Shown here piece after piece: positions 17,112 through 27,060 of a stretch of DNA of 64,000 nt. The notes beneath the pieces were generated by a model, which did not search any database, was not told where the DNA came from, and saw nothing but the letters and a program-made list of their open reading frames with translations. Numbering within the stretch: the first letter of the stretch is position 1; each line of letters starts with the position of its first letter. Position numbers and translations under genes: made by a program. Source of the DNA: Haloarculaceae archaeon H-GB1-1 (lineage in GTDB: Archaea; Halobacteriota; Halobacteria; Halobacteriales; Haloarculaceae); NCBI GenBank assembly GCA_029688825.1, contig JARUKX010000007.1:87380-151379 (forward strand), in the 5' to 3' direction.

Positions 17112-18047
17112 ATGGACATCCTCGTCACCGGCGGCTGTGGCTACATCGGCAGCGAACTCGTCCCCCTGCTGACCGACGACGACGCCGTCGACCGCGTCGT
17201 CGTGATGGACAGTCTGGAGTCCGGGTCGCCCCGGGCGCTGATGGGGACGCTCGGGGGCGAGAGCGACGTCGAATTCCGCCGCGGCGACGTCCGCGAGTAC
17301 GGCGACGTCGAGAGCGCCACCCGCGGCGTCGACACGGTCGTCCACCTCGCGGCCATCACCGGCGCGTCCAGCACCCACGACCGCCGCGAGGAGACCTTCG
17401 CGGTGAACTACGACGGGACCGAGAACGTCCTGAAAGCGGCCGGCAAGCTGGGCGTCGAGAACGTCGTGTTCGCCTCGTCGTGTAACATCTACGGCCGCGC
17501 GGCGAGCACCGACCTCGACGAGGACACCGAGCCGGACCCGATCAACCCCTACGCAGAGACGAAGTACCAGTCGGAGTCGCTGCTCGCCGCGTACTGCGAC
17601 GACCACGACATGAACGGCACCGCACTGCGGATGGCCACGAACTACGGCTACTCGCGCGGGGTGCGGTTCAACCTCGTCGTGAACTACTTCGTCTTCCGGG
17701 CGCTGACCGGCCGCACGCTCACCGTCTACGGCGACGGGTCGAACTGGCGACCGTTCATCCACGTGAAAGACGCCGCGCGTGCGTACGCCAACGCGGCGCT
17801 CTCGCCCGACGACTGGGACGAGCGCGTCTACAACGTCGGGTCGAACGACGGCAACTACCAGATCTCGGAGATCGCCGACATCGTCAGCGAGGAAGTGGGG
17901 GCCGTCGACGTGACCTACCTCGAAGACGAACACCCCGGCCCGTCGTATCACGTCAACTTCGACCGGCTCGGGACGACGGGCTACCAGACCGAGTGGACGC
18001 TCCGGGAGGGGGTTCGAGACATCGCGAAACGATTCACTGACGAGTGA
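17112..18047 (+). CDS. NAD-dependent sugar epimerase/dehydratase (extended SDR)
   Basis: 311 residues with TGGCGYIGSEL (NAD loop, about 6-16), the active-site serines in ASSCNIYG (about 120) and the catalytic YAETK (about 144-148), all intact. It would act on a nucleotide sugar, most likely as a 4-epimerase or dehydratase/reductase. It starts 2 bp after the SqdB-like gene and is followed 19 bp later by a third SDR, so the three probably form one transcript providing modified sugar nucleotides. Substrate not assignable. Confidence 0.85.
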   Translation: MDILVTGGCGYIGSELVPLLTDDDAVDRVVVMDSLESGSPRALMGTLGGESDVEFRRGDVREYGDVESATRGVDTVVHLAAITGASSTHDRREETFAVNYDGTENVLKAAGKLGVENVVFASSCNIYGRAASTDLDEDTEPDPINPYAETKYQSESLLAAYCDDHDMNGTALRMATNYGYSRGVRFNLVVNYFVFRALTGRTLTVYGDGSNWRPFIHVKDAARAYANAALSPDDWDERVYNVGSNDGNYQISEIADIVSEEVGAVDVTYLEDEHPGPSYHVNFDRLGTTGYQTEWTLREGVRDIAKRFTDE

Positions 18048-18066
18048 GCAGGACGAGAGCAGGACT

Positions 18067-19047
18067 ATGACCACGGATTCCACACACGTCGCCATCACCG
18101 GCGCGGCGGGCTTCATCGGCAGTCGCGTCGTCCACGAACTGCAGCATCGCCAGCCAGACTGGACCATCACCGCGGTGGACAACTTCTACCGCGGCGACGT
18201 CCGCACGATCGGCGACGTCGAGGTCGAACACCTCGACATCCGCCACCGCGACCGACTGGAGGATGCGCTCGACGGCGCGGACGTCGTGCTCCATCTCGCC
18301 GCCATCAGCGGCGTCGACGACTGCCAGGAGAACCAGGACCGCGCCTACGAGGTGAACGTCCAGGGGACGGACAACGTCGCGTGGTTCTGCCGGAAGACGG
18401 GGGCGGCGATGACGTTCCCGTTCAGCATGGCAGTGCTGGGCGACCCCTCGGAGTTCCCCATCACCGTCGACCACCCGCGCGACCCGATGAACTGGTACGG
18501 CGAGACGAAGTACATGGGCGAGCGCAGCATCGAACGCTTCGCCGACGGCTCGTTCCCGGCGCACCTGTTCATGATCTCGAACCTCTACGGGAGCCACCAG
18601 CTCGACGGTCGCACCATCTCGAAGGCGACCGTCATCAACTTCTTCCTCGGGCGGGCGCTCGCCGGCGAGACGGTGACCGTCTACGAGCCCGGAACGCAGG
18701 CGCGCAACTACGTCCACGTTCGGGACGTTGCCCGCGCGTTCGTCGAGAGCGCCGAGAAGCTCGTTACCGACCGCGACGACGGCGAGACGGGCGCGACCCG
18801 CTACACCGTCGCGAGCGACGAGGACTACGGCGTGCAGTACATCGGCGAACTCGTCCAGGAACTGGCCGCCGAGGAACTCGACCGCGACGTGGACGTCGAA
18901 CTCGTCGAGAACCCCCGTGCGGGAAGCGAGACGCTCGTCGAGGAGTTCCCCGTCGATACCTCTCGGACGCAAGCGGATCTGGGGTGGTCGCCCGAGGAGA
19001 CGGTCGAAGGGACCATCCGAGAGGCGCTGCGGCGAGACGGCGCGTAA
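18067..19047 (+). CDS. NAD-dependent sugar epimerase/dehydratase (extended SDR)
   Basis: 326 residues. The NAD loop is TGAAGFIGSRV (about 9-19) and the catalytic YxxxK is YGETK (about 143-147). The usual SS-x-VYG segment reads FSMAVLG, so the first serines are partly replaced. C-terminal half has the NYVHVRDVARAF motif of the family. Last gene of the operon from 15941; it converges with the sugar transferase gene with only 3 bp between stops. Substrate unknown. Confidence 0.83.
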   Translation: MTTDSTHVAITGAAGFIGSRVVHELQHRQPDWTITAVDNFYRGDVRTIGDVEVEHLDIRHRDRLEDALDGADVVLHLAAISGVDDCQENQDRAYEVNVQGTDNVAWFCRKTGAAMTFPFSMAVLGDPSEFPITVDHPRDPMNWYGETKYMGERSIERFADGSFPAHLFMISNLYGSHQLDGRTISKATVINFFLGRALAGETVTVYEPGTQARNYVHVRDVARAFVESAEKLVTDRDDGETGATRYTVASDEDYGVQYIGELVQELAAEELDRDVDVELVENPRAGSETLVEEFPVDTSRTQADLGWSPEETVEGTIREALRRDGA

Positions 19048-19050
19048 GCC

Positions 19051-20496
19051 TCACTTCTGGCCGTCGAAGTCGTCGGTCCCGACCAGCGACCGGGCGTCCG
19101 AGAGGACCATCCAAAGTTGCCGGACGAGAATCTTCAGGTCGAACCAGAACGACTGCTGGCGGATGTACTCCACGTCGTAGCGCAACTTCGCGCTCGGGTC
19201 GTAGCCGGTGATGCCCCGGATCTGTGCGAGTCCCGTCAGCCCCGGCTTGACGAACCACCGTTGTCGCCAGGACTGCACCGACAGTTCCATCTCGTCGTCG
19301 AGTTCCGGCCGCTCCGGACGCGGGCCGACGACGCTCATGTCGCCGATCAAGATGGACCAGAGCTGCGGGATCTCGTCGAGGTGGGTTCGACGAAGGACGT
19401 ACCCGACGCGAGTGACACGAGGGTCGACGCCGCCCGCGTCCTCGGCGCTGAGTCGTGCACCCGTGGCCGCTTCGGCCGCCGTGACCATGCTCCGGAACTT
19501 GTAGATGGTGAACGTGTTGCCGAACTCGGCGGTGCGTTGCTGGCTGTACAGTACTGGCCCTTCGGAGTCGAGTTTGATGGCGACGGCGATGGCGGCGACG
19601 AGCGGCGACAACACGAGCAGAACCCCGAGCGCGAATCCCACGTCGAACACCCGCTTGAGCACGCGGTCCTGCAGGTCCCACGGGTCCAGCGCCACGTCGA
19701 CGAGTTCGGACGGGTCCGTCGGCGAGAGCAGGACGTGGTCGGCGTAGTCGCGATGGACCTTCGCCGTTACGCCGTGGTCGTAGCAGACGAGGAGCGTCCC
19801 GAAGAACTCGTTGCGGTCGGTCTTCGAGAACGCCAGGACGACGGTGTCGACGTCGTGGGTGACGAGCACCTCGTCGAGTCTGGAGAGGCCGCCGAGACAC
19901 TGCAAATCGGTGAGATGACGCGTCTCGATCCGCCCGCCGTCGGCACGGTTCGTCACCTTCGCCCACCCCTCGTCGATGACCGTCGCGACCGTCGGCGGTG
20001 CGACGTACCCGACGAACGGGACGTCCGTGGCGTCGAGGACGTCCGCCATCACGTCGGTGTCGTCGCCGACGAGGAGCACGCGCGAGGAGTCGACCGGTTG
20101 CTGTCGAATCGAGAGGAACAGTGCCGGGAGAGCGAGCGCGAACAGCAGCGTGGACGCGATGAGCGTCGTCCGCGGCAGCCGATACGAGAAGTCGAAGTAG
20201 CCGATGGTCGCCAGCGCGGTCACGGCGAGGAACAGCCGTTTCTCGGTCTGCAGCACGACGTCCAGGATGCGCCGGGGTCGGGGTTTGAACAGCGGCCACA
20301 TCGCCGCAGCGACGACGAGGAGCGTCGTCAGGACGACGTTGAAGAGGGCACCGTTCGCGTAGCCCTGTGCCTGCAACGGCGTCAGCGAGGCGACCGCGTC
20401 CTGCGTGACCGGGTGGTTCGCCAGGGCGACGACGGCAACGGTCACAGCGACCGTTCCCGCGAGCGCCTGGAGCCGATACCGCCACCCACTGGCCAT
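19051..20496 (-). CDS. Polyprenyl-phosphate hexose-1-phosphate transferase (bacterial sugar transferase family)
   Basis: 481 residues. Four N-terminal membrane segments (about 8-130), a Rossmann-like soluble domain (RVLLVGDD... to about 270), then the catalytic domain: [19 protein letters not shown] (re-entrant membrane helix), [40 protein letters not shown] (with the catalytic Asp-Glu) and VGPRPERP, ending with [10 protein letters not shown]. This is the full WbaP/WcaJ architecture, which moves a sugar-1-phosphate from a UDP-sugar onto a polyprenyl phosphate and so starts a lipid-linked glycan. It has its own upstream TATA region. Confidence 0.92.
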   Translation of the reverse strand: MASGWRYRLQALAGTVAVTVAVVALANHPVTQDAVASLTPLQAQGYANGALFNVVLTTLLVVAAAMWPLFKPRPRRILDVVLQTEKRLFLAVTALATIGYFDFSYRLPRTTLIASTLLFALALPALFLSIRQQPVDSSRVLLVGDDTDVMADVLDATDVPFVGYVAPPTVATVIDEGWAKVTNRADGGRIETRHLTDLQCLGGLSRLDEVLVTHDVDTVVLAFSKTDRNEFFGTLLVCYDHGVTAKVHRDYADHVLLSPTDPSELVDVALDPWDLQDRVLKRVFDVGFALGVLLVLSPLVAAIAVAIKLDSEGPVLYSQQRTAEFGNTFTIYKFRSMVTAAEAATGARLSAEDAGGVDPRVTRVGYVLRRTHLDEIPQLWSILIGDMSVVGPRPERPELDDEMELSVQSWRQRWFVKPGLTGLAQIRGITGYDPSAKLRYDVEYIRQQSFWFDLKILVRQLWMVLSDARSLVGTDDFDGQK

Positions 20497-20514
20497 TAGG
20501 CTAGCAGATGTATC

Positions 20515-20529
20515 AATTATGGATAAATG
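20515..20529 (-). promoter_or_regulatory. TATA region for the sugar transferase gene
   Basis: On the minus strand this reads CATTTATCCATAATT, 19-33 bp upstream of the ATG at 20496, an AT-rich patch inside very GC-rich DNA. It suggests the sugar transferase is transcribed separately from the SDR gene 42 bp upstream. Confidence 0.5.
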
Positions 20530-20538
20530 CTATGTCAC

Positions 20539-21525
20539 TCAGGAAGAGAGAACGAGCGGCTCGTACCACTCGCGGTTGGCCTCGTACCACTCGACGAACC
20601 GCTCGACGCCGCCGCGGATGTCGTACGTCGGCTCGTAGTCGAGCAGGTCCCGCGCCTTCGAGATATCCGCGTGGGTGTGCTCGGCGTCGGCGTCGTGGCG
20701 CTCGTCGTACTCCAGGTCGAGGTCCGGCGCGAGCTGGTCGCGGATCTCCTCGGCGAGCGTCCGAATCTCGATGTTGTCCGTGCTGCCGATGTTCAGCGCT
20801 TCACCGTCAGCGGCGTCGGTGTCGAGGAGGGTGACGTTCGCCTCGACCACGTCGTCGATGAAGGTGAAGTCCCGCGTCTGCGTGCCGTCGCCATAGATGA
20901 TCGGCCCCTTGCCATTCAGACACCGCGAGACGAAGTTCGTCATGGCCATGTTCGGCCGCATCCGCGGCCCGTAGACGGTGAAGTATCGCAGCGCGACCGT
21001 CGAGATGTCGTACACCTCGCCGTAGGCGATGGCGTACCGCTCGGCGGCGAGCTTCGAGGCCCCGTAGGGACTGACCGGCGTCGTCGGATGGACCTCGTCG
21101 TACGGCAGGTACTGCGGCACGCCGTACACCGACGACGAGCTGGCCATCACGAATCGCTCGATGCCCGTGTCCCGGGCCGCATCGAGGACGTTCAGCGTGC
21201 CGTCGACGTTGATCTCGTCGTACTTCCGCGGCTGTTTCACGCTCGGGCGAACGCCCGCCTGTGCCGCCTGGTGGTAGACGTAGTCGGCCTCTTCCACGAG
21301 GTCGAACACGAGGTCGGCGTCGCGGACGTCACCCTCCACGAGTCGGTACGAACCGTCGCCGTCCGCGGCCGCCTCGCGACCGATCTCGACGTTGTGTCGT
21401 TTGATGTCGAGGTCGTAGAAGGGCTCGAAGCTGTCGAGGACCACCACGTCGTGCCCGTCGCTGGCGAACCGTTCCGCGAGGTGCCCGCCGATGAAGCCGG
21501 CCCCTCCCGTGACGAGGATGTTCAT
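20539..21525 (-). CDS. UDP-glucuronate 4-epimerase-like SDR
   Basis: About 328 residues from the ATG at 21525, placed directly before the NAD-binding ILVTGGAGFIGGHL; upstream in-frame ATG/TTG codons at 21540 and 21546 are less likely. Catalytic residues: MASSSSVYG and YGASK. The segment SFEPFYDLDIKRHN is the DNF-PYYD--LKR-N signature of UDP-glucuronate 4-epimerases rather than plain UDP-glucose epimerases. That would supply UDP-galacturonate. Its usual partner, UDP-glucose dehydrogenase, survives here only as the fragment at 15570-15850, so UDP-glucuronate must come from elsewhere. Confidence 0.78.
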   Translation of the reverse strand: MNILVTGGAGFIGGHLAERFASDGHDVVVLDSFEPFYDLDIKRHNVEIGREAAADGDGSYRLVEGDVRDADLVFDLVEEADYVYHQAAQAGVRPSVKQPRKYDEINVDGTLNVLDAARDTGIERFVMASSSSVYGVPQYLPYDEVHPTTPVSPYGASKLAAERYAIAYGEVYDISTVALRYFTVYGPRMRPNMAMTNFVSRCLNGKGPIIYGDGTQTRDFTFIDDVVEANVTLLDTDAADGEALNIGSTDNIEIRTLAEEIRDQLAPDLDLEYDERHDADAEHTHADISKARDLLDYEPTYDIRGGVERFVEWYEANREWYEPLVLSS

Positions 21526-21741
21526 TGGTGAAACACCCATGGGCAATCCTCAAAAACCCGTCGAGACTGGATTCCGTGAACAGAACCGAATCATACTCCA
21601 GCTCACCAGATGCGACAGCTCTCAGTGTTCGAGCGTGGACTGTATCGAAAGATTCGGACTTTGTGAAATTCCTTCAGTGTAGCGGTCCGTTGTCTCGCGT
21701 GTCGATAGCCTCAAAGGGCTCGGTTTGCAACCACCTCACCG

Positions 21742-22017
21742 ATGGCAACGAAACGCCGCCAGCAATTCATTCACGGGCAAGCTCTGTGGATGCTTGCTAC
21801 CCTCCTCGTCCTGGCGGCGTCGAACGCAGTGAAGCTCGAACTGTTCTTCGTCGTATCTCTGATCGGTCTCCTCGTTATCGTCGAATTCACGGCCCCGATC
21901 AACGTGACGCCCCAGTGGCGTTCGCGATTGAAGTGGCTGATACTCGCAGGGTTGCTCGGATTCGCGTACATCGTGATCAGACGTATCCTCGAAATATTCC
22001 CGTCGGGGTTGATCTAG
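21742..22017 (+). CDS. Small two-to-three-helix membrane protein, MoxR-operon partner
   Basis: 91 residues with three hydrophobic segments (about 17-30, 33-50, 65-82) and basic ends. No recognised domain. It is immediately followed, with no gap between TAG and ATG, by the DUF4350 gene and then moxR, so it belongs to that operon, in which small membrane proteins are common. Function unknown. Confidence 0.65.
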   Translation: MATKRRQQFIHGQALWMLATLLVLAASNAVKLELFFVVSLIGLLVIVEFTAPINVTPQWRSRLKWLILAGLLGFAYIVIRRILEIFPSGLI

Positions 22018-23112
22018 ATGGAGTGGACGGACTATCCGCGGATTGCGCTCGTCGTTCTTCTCGTGCTAACGAACGTCGGCCTATTCGTCGGCATGAGTAG
22101 CTCTGATACCGCCTACGGGCCGCACAATGCGAAGTGGGATGGCGGAACCGTACTCCGCGACGAGATGCAGGCAGCGGGGGCGTCGCCCACGATCGCCCGC
22201 TCTCCCGACGAGTACGTCGAGGTCGACCAGCCTGCTGTCGGCTTCGTGCTCGCACCGACGTCGAGTTACAGTGCTCAGGATTCCGCACGGGTCCGTCAGT
22301 TCGTCTCGCGAGGTGGGACGCTCGTCGTCGCGGGGGAAGGACGCAACACGACGAACCAGCTCCTCTCGAACCTCGGCGTCGAGACGCGGTTCAACGGGAG
22401 TGCCCTTCGAGACGACCAGAACAACTACCGAAATGCGTCCTTACCTCGGGCGACGAACGTCTCCGACCACCCGCTCGTCAGCGACGTGGACGCACTGACG
22501 TTGAACAAAGGTACCGTTCTCGACGTTCCCGAACGAGAAACCTTCGGCGACACCTCTGACGGGCCGACAGTCCTCGTCCGAACGTCACCAGTCGCCTACC
22601 TCGACCGCAATCAGAACCAGACCCTCGACGACGACGAACGGATCGACTCCTATCCGGTCGCTGCCGTCGAAGCAGTGGGGCAGGGACGAGTCGTCGTGGT
22701 GAGCGACGCGAGCATCTTCACCAACGCGATGCTCGAACAGGAGGGGAACGCTGCGTTCGTCGGGGCCCTGTCAGAGAACGCGACGACTGCGATGATAGAC
22801 TATTCACACCGGCCCCCGCTCCCCCCCATGACGTACGCGTTGCTGACGATTCGTGACCTGCCAGCGGTGCAGGTCGTCCTCTCGTTGCTGGTACTCGGAC
22901 TCGTTGCCCTGTGGGCGAAGCTTCCTGTAATCGGACTTCCGGAGACGCTGGAGAGCGTCGTCTTTCCAAAACAGGCCAGGTCTAGCACCGGTTTCCACCT
23001 CGACGAGCGAGACGTCACAGCCGTTCTCGAAGAACGCCATCCGGACTGGGACCCGGACCGAATCGAGCGCGTGTCGCAAAGCATTATACGTCAGCGGCGG
23101 GACCAAGACTAA
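22018..23112 (+). CDS. DUF4350 membrane-anchored protein
   Basis: 364 residues. An N-terminal membrane helix (about 9-28), an extracytoplasmic alpha/beta domain resembling class I glutamine-amidotransferase-like folds (DUF4350; segments PAVGFVLAPT, SRGGTLVVAGEGRNT, GQGRVVVVSDASIFTN), and a second helix near residue 290 followed by a short cytoplasmic tail. No catalytic cysteine is evident in the fold's usual place, so it is probably a binding protein. It adjoins moxR with no gap and is part of the MoxR/DUF58/DUF4129 assembly whose role, likely in envelope or chaperone function, is not settled. Confidence 0.78.
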   Translation: MEWTDYPRIALVVLLVLTNVGLFVGMSSSDTAYGPHNAKWDGGTVLRDEMQAAGASPTIARSPDEYVEVDQPAVGFVLAPTSSYSAQDSARVRQFVSRGGTLVVAGEGRNTTNQLLSNLGVETRFNGSALRDDQNNYRNASLPRATNVSDHPLVSDVDALTLNKGTVLDVPERETFGDTSDGPTVLVRTSPVAYLDRNQNQTLDDDERIDSYPVAAVEAVGQGRVVVVSDASIFTNAMLEQEGNAAFVGALSENATTAMIDYSHRPPLPPMTYALLTIRDLPAVQVVLSLLVLGLVALWAKLPVIGLPETLESVVFPKQARSSTGFHLDERDVTAVLEERHPDWDPDRIERVSQSIIRQRRDQD

Positions 23113-24144
<1,032 letters not shown>

Positions 24145-24170
24145 TCCGTTTTGGGTATCGGTTCTTCGGT

Positions 24171-25097
24171 TCAATCCGAGCTACTGCGTGACTGCTGGTC
24201 GTCGTCCGACCACGTCAACGTGACACGATAGGTGTCCTGCTGGTCGGGGTCGCTCGTGACCTCGGCGATTACGGAGTGCTCGATGTCCCGAGCGAGCGCA
24301 CTGGCGAGAAACGACACGACCGGATGATCGAATCGATCGAGTGGACCGTAAGCGCTCTCGCTGACGGCGACGGTTACGCGACCGCCTGCGGGGTCGGCAT
24401 CGACGTCGGCGTGGTCGACGAGTTCGAACTGCTCGACGAGTGCGTCACTCGTCTGCGTAGCTAGCGTGGCAGCGTCACCGTCCAGGTCACCCGTCACTGC
24501 CCGTTCGAACTCGTCGACGAGTGCGTTCCCGGTCGGTTCGAGTGCGAGTCCTCGAGCGCGGTCGTTCTCCGTGGTGAGGAAGACGTCTTGCAGCGTCGCG
24601 GAATCTGGAAGTTCGTAGTCGGCGTGCTGAGGGACGAACAACCGCACCTCACCAGAGTCTGTCGGAACGTACAATCGGTCGTCCCGAAGGCCGAGTTCGC
24701 CGACGATATCCGATTCGTTCCGTGCGAGTGCCCCGTATACCGTCTGCCCGAGCGACGCCGGAAGGAATTGCTCCGGCGACAGGTAGTAGGTCAACACGCC
24801 GAGGAAGGTTCCCGTTCCGCCGAGTGCGAACAACACCGTCCGGCTGGCCGGGAACAGGAGCGCGGCCACCGCAGCGAGGACCCCAAGACCAGCGAGGGCG
24901 ATGGCAGTCCGGCGATACTGCGCCTGTTTGGTGCGTGCGTACTCTTCGCGGAGGCGTTCGTTCTCTTCTTCCAGCAGTTCGATTCGGGTTCGGAGGTCGA
25001 CTGGACGTGTCTCTCGGTCCCCACCGTCGGCGTCGGTCCGGTGGCTGTCCGAATCCGTCGCGTCACGAGCATCGGCTGTGAGTCCTTCCTCACTCAT
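24171..25097 (-). CDS. Coiled-coil membrane protein of unknown function
   Basis: 308 residues. An acidic, low-complexity N-terminus (about 1-35), a coiled coil (IELLEEENERLREEY, about 39-60), two adjacent membrane helices (about 67-107), then a soluble C-terminal domain of about 190 residues with regular beta/alpha content. It is highly acidic. No family function is known to me. It overlaps the upstream membrane gene by 8 bp and converges with moxR, so it is linked to the DUF58 operon. Confidence 0.7.
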   Translation of the reverse strand: MSEEGLTADARDATDSDSHRTDADGGDRETRPVDLRTRIELLEEENERLREEYARTKQAQYRRTAIALAGLGVLAAVAALLFPASRTVLFALGGTGTFLGVLTYYLSPEQFLPASLGQTVYGALARNESDIVGELGLRDDRLYVPTDSGEVRLFVPQHADYELPDSATLQDVFLTTENDRARGLALEPTGNALVDEFERAVTGDLDGDAATLATQTSDALVEQFELVDHADVDADPAGGRVTVAVSESAYGPLDRFDHPVVSFLASALARDIEHSVIAEVTSDPDQQDTYRVTLTWSDDDQQSRSSSD

Positions 25098-25470
25098 CGT
25101 CGACCTCCACGAGTCCCAGTGAGACCAGTTCGTACCGATGGAGTCCGTAGCCGACGAGCGAGAGGACGGTTACCACGGCGATGGCGCGCCACCACAGAGA
25201 CGTGCCACTGATCAACAGCACCCACGTCCCTGCCGTGGCTAGCACGAAGGCACCGGACAGAAGCACCAGTTCCCGTCCGACGCCGTTGCGCACGACCGAG
25301 AGAACGAGTAGCGAGAGCAGGAGGACACCTTCCAGTGCGAGAACCGTCGTCGTCGCGGGCTCTCTGGGAAGAACGAGAAGCGCCCCGACGTGACCGAGTC
25401 CGATGAGGGCGATGCCGAGAACTGGCGGCGAGAATCCAGCAATCTCGGACTGACCGGTGCTGGGTGACAT
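25090..25470 (-). CDS. Four-helix membrane protein of unknown function
   Basis: 126 residues with four hydrophobic segments (about 12-30, 38-58, 66-86, 92-108) and a short acidic tail. No recognised motif. It lies between the DUF58 gene (63 bp upstream) and the coiled-coil protein (8-bp overlap), so it is the middle gene of that operon. Confidence 0.65.
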   Translation of the reverse strand: MSPSTGQSEIAGFSPPVLGIALIGLGHVGALLVLPREPATTTVLALEGVLLLSLLVLSVVRNGVGRELVLLSGAFVLATAGTWVLLISGTSLWWRAIAVVTVLSLVGYGLHRYELVSLGLVEVDDE

Positions 25471-25533
25471 TACCCGAAATGGGTCGGGTCACACTGTTAC
25501 ACTTTCTGGTTCTGCCCGTACGCATGGCTCGCA

Positions 25534-26949
25534 CTACGCCCGTCGGGCCCCGAGTATCGCGCCGAGTCTGTCGCCGGGTCCGACCTCGAATACGGACACG
25601 CGGTCGAAGCCGGCCAGTTCGCGTCTGAACTCCTCGAACTCGACGTACTGGTCGTAGGCGGAATCGAGATCCCGGAGGCCACCGGGTTCGAAAAGCACGT
25701 CTGGGGTCAGGAACACGACGACGTGGCCCCCGTCCGCACGGGCGAGTTTTACTGCTTCCCGAAGTTCGACCCGGTTGCTGTCGTCCGTGAAGATGAATGT
25801 CCAGAGCGAGCCACCGAGTCGGGAACAGAACGTCTGGACCGTCGAGAACAGCGGCTCCGATTCGATGCGTCGAACGTAGGCGGTCGAATCCCGAAGATAG
25901 GGACGAAGTGTGGTCGAGAACGCCGAGGCGTCTCCTGCGAGTGCGACGTGTGCCTGCTGAGCGCCGCCCGGACCACGTACCGTCGAACGGGTGTCGCCAT
26001 CCGAACCCGCCTTTTGGGGCAGATCGTGTAGCACGTCCTTGATCGCCAGGTATCGCTCCGAGTTCGTCGATGGGGACAGTTCGGTCGCCAGTCCGGCCTC
26101 GTCGACGACGTACAGTCCGAGCGGATCGTCGAAATCACCCGCCTGGTCCGCGAGGCCAACCGCCACTTCGCGGAGGTAGTCCAGTTTGGTTTCGCCCGGC
26201 CGACCGTCGTCGAGTCGTGGGCGGGAGTCGACCAGAAGGACCGAACGCCGATCCGTCTCGGCCTCGTGCTCTCTCACGTGCGGTTCGTTCAGCCGAGCCG
26301 TCGCCTTCCAGTCGATGTCGCCCGCAGAGTCACCCGGGACGTACTGACGGAGTTCGGCAGGGTCGAGACCTTCGCCCAGCTGGCCGGTCGAGTGTGCGCC
26401 GAACGAGACTGAGGACTCCTCGCCGCCCTGGCCGACGTGTAACCTTCGCGGTCGATTCGGCTCGACGGTGACCTCCGGAGTCGGGCCCCGTTCGAAGGAC
26501 TCTGCGAACAGCCCGTACTGGTCCTGGACGGTGACGGTCGGTGGGTCGAAGCAAACGGAACCGACGGTAGGCCACGACACCTCGAAGGTGGTCGTTACAG
26601 GTTCCGTTCCATCGGGCTCGACAGAACGTTCGGCGTCCGGTGAGACGGTCGTGCTTGCAGGTGCGTTTGCGGTGACCGTCACTGACAGCGGCGTCTCTCT
26701 CGTCGCGGCCTGGAGCGTGACCGGCGACGAGTCTCCCTGCGTGAGATACGTCTGTGGGACCGAGAGGTCGACCGCGAGGCCGCGGTCGAGTCGTCGCACT
26801 CGTCGTACGAACCGGTACTGATGTGCGAGGAGATACCCACCGCCACCTGCGGCTCCGAGGAGGAGAAGTGGTCGGTCGTAGAGGACTGCGAGGAGGGCAA
26901 GGACGAGGGTACCCACCACGAGGGCCAGAAACCGGCGGGTAACACGCAT
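25534..26949 (-). CDS. DUF58 domain protein (MoxR partner)
   Basis: 471 residues. Two N-terminal membrane helices (about 7-45), a beta-rich region, then the DUF58 core LRQYVPGDSAGDIDWKATAR (about 202-221; only this block is diagnostic) followed by a VWA-like fold that starts SVLLVDSRP. The family partners MoxR ATPases; in bacteria such pairs act in envelope or enzyme maturation. It is divergent from the DUF4129 gene at 27061 with 111 bp between starts. GC-rich. Confidence 0.88.
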   Translation of the reverse strand: MRVTRRFLALVVGTLVLALLAVLYDRPLLLLGAAGGGGYLLAHQYRFVRRVRRLDRGLAVDLSVPQTYLTQGDSSPVTLQAATRETPLSVTVTANAPASTTVSPDAERSVEPDGTEPVTTTFEVSWPTVGSVCFDPPTVTVQDQYGLFAESFERGPTPEVTVEPNRPRRLHVGQGGEESSVSFGAHSTGQLGEGLDPAELRQYVPGDSAGDIDWKATARLNEPHVREHEAETDRRSVLLVDSRPRLDDGRPGETKLDYLREVAVGLADQAGDFDDPLGLYVVDEAGLATELSPSTNSERYLAIKDVLHDLPQKAGSDGDTRSTVRGPGGAQQAHVALAGDASAFSTTLRPYLRDSTAYVRRIESEPLFSTVQTFCSRLGGSLWTFIFTDDSNRVELREAVKLARADGGHVVVFLTPDVLFEPGGLRDLDSAYDQYVEFEEFRRELAGFDRVSVFEVGPGDRLGAILGARRA

Positions 26950-27030
26950 TACTCTGTGGGATGGGAGACCGCAAGTTGAACCTAGCGGAATGGGACGACC
27001 GTCGTTTGCGAAACGCAGGAACGAAAGAGC

Positions 27031-27038
27031 GTTTATAC
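27031..27038 (+). promoter_or_regulatory. TATA box for the DUF4129 gene
   Basis: The element gtttatac is 23-30 bp before the GTG at 27061. The spacing supports GTG as the start codon and a leaderless transcript. Confidence 0.6.
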
Positions 27039-27060
27039 TCGGCCCCCCGAAACCGGAGAC

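Noticed and set aside
16486..17172. 228-codon plus-strand ORF inside the SqdB-like gene
   Set aside because: Arg-rich shadow frame of a well-supported SDR.
15926..18972. Long minus-strand ORFs opposite the three SDR genes (341, 398 and 312 codons)
   Set aside because: Antisense frames in very GC-rich DNA rich in VVxxVD-type repeats; the plus-strand SDRs have complete NAD and YxxxK motifs.
18764..20485. 573-codon minus-strand ORF in another frame of the sugar transferase gene
   Set aside because: Arg/Pro-rich, no domain; the overlapping frame is a complete WbaP-like enzyme.
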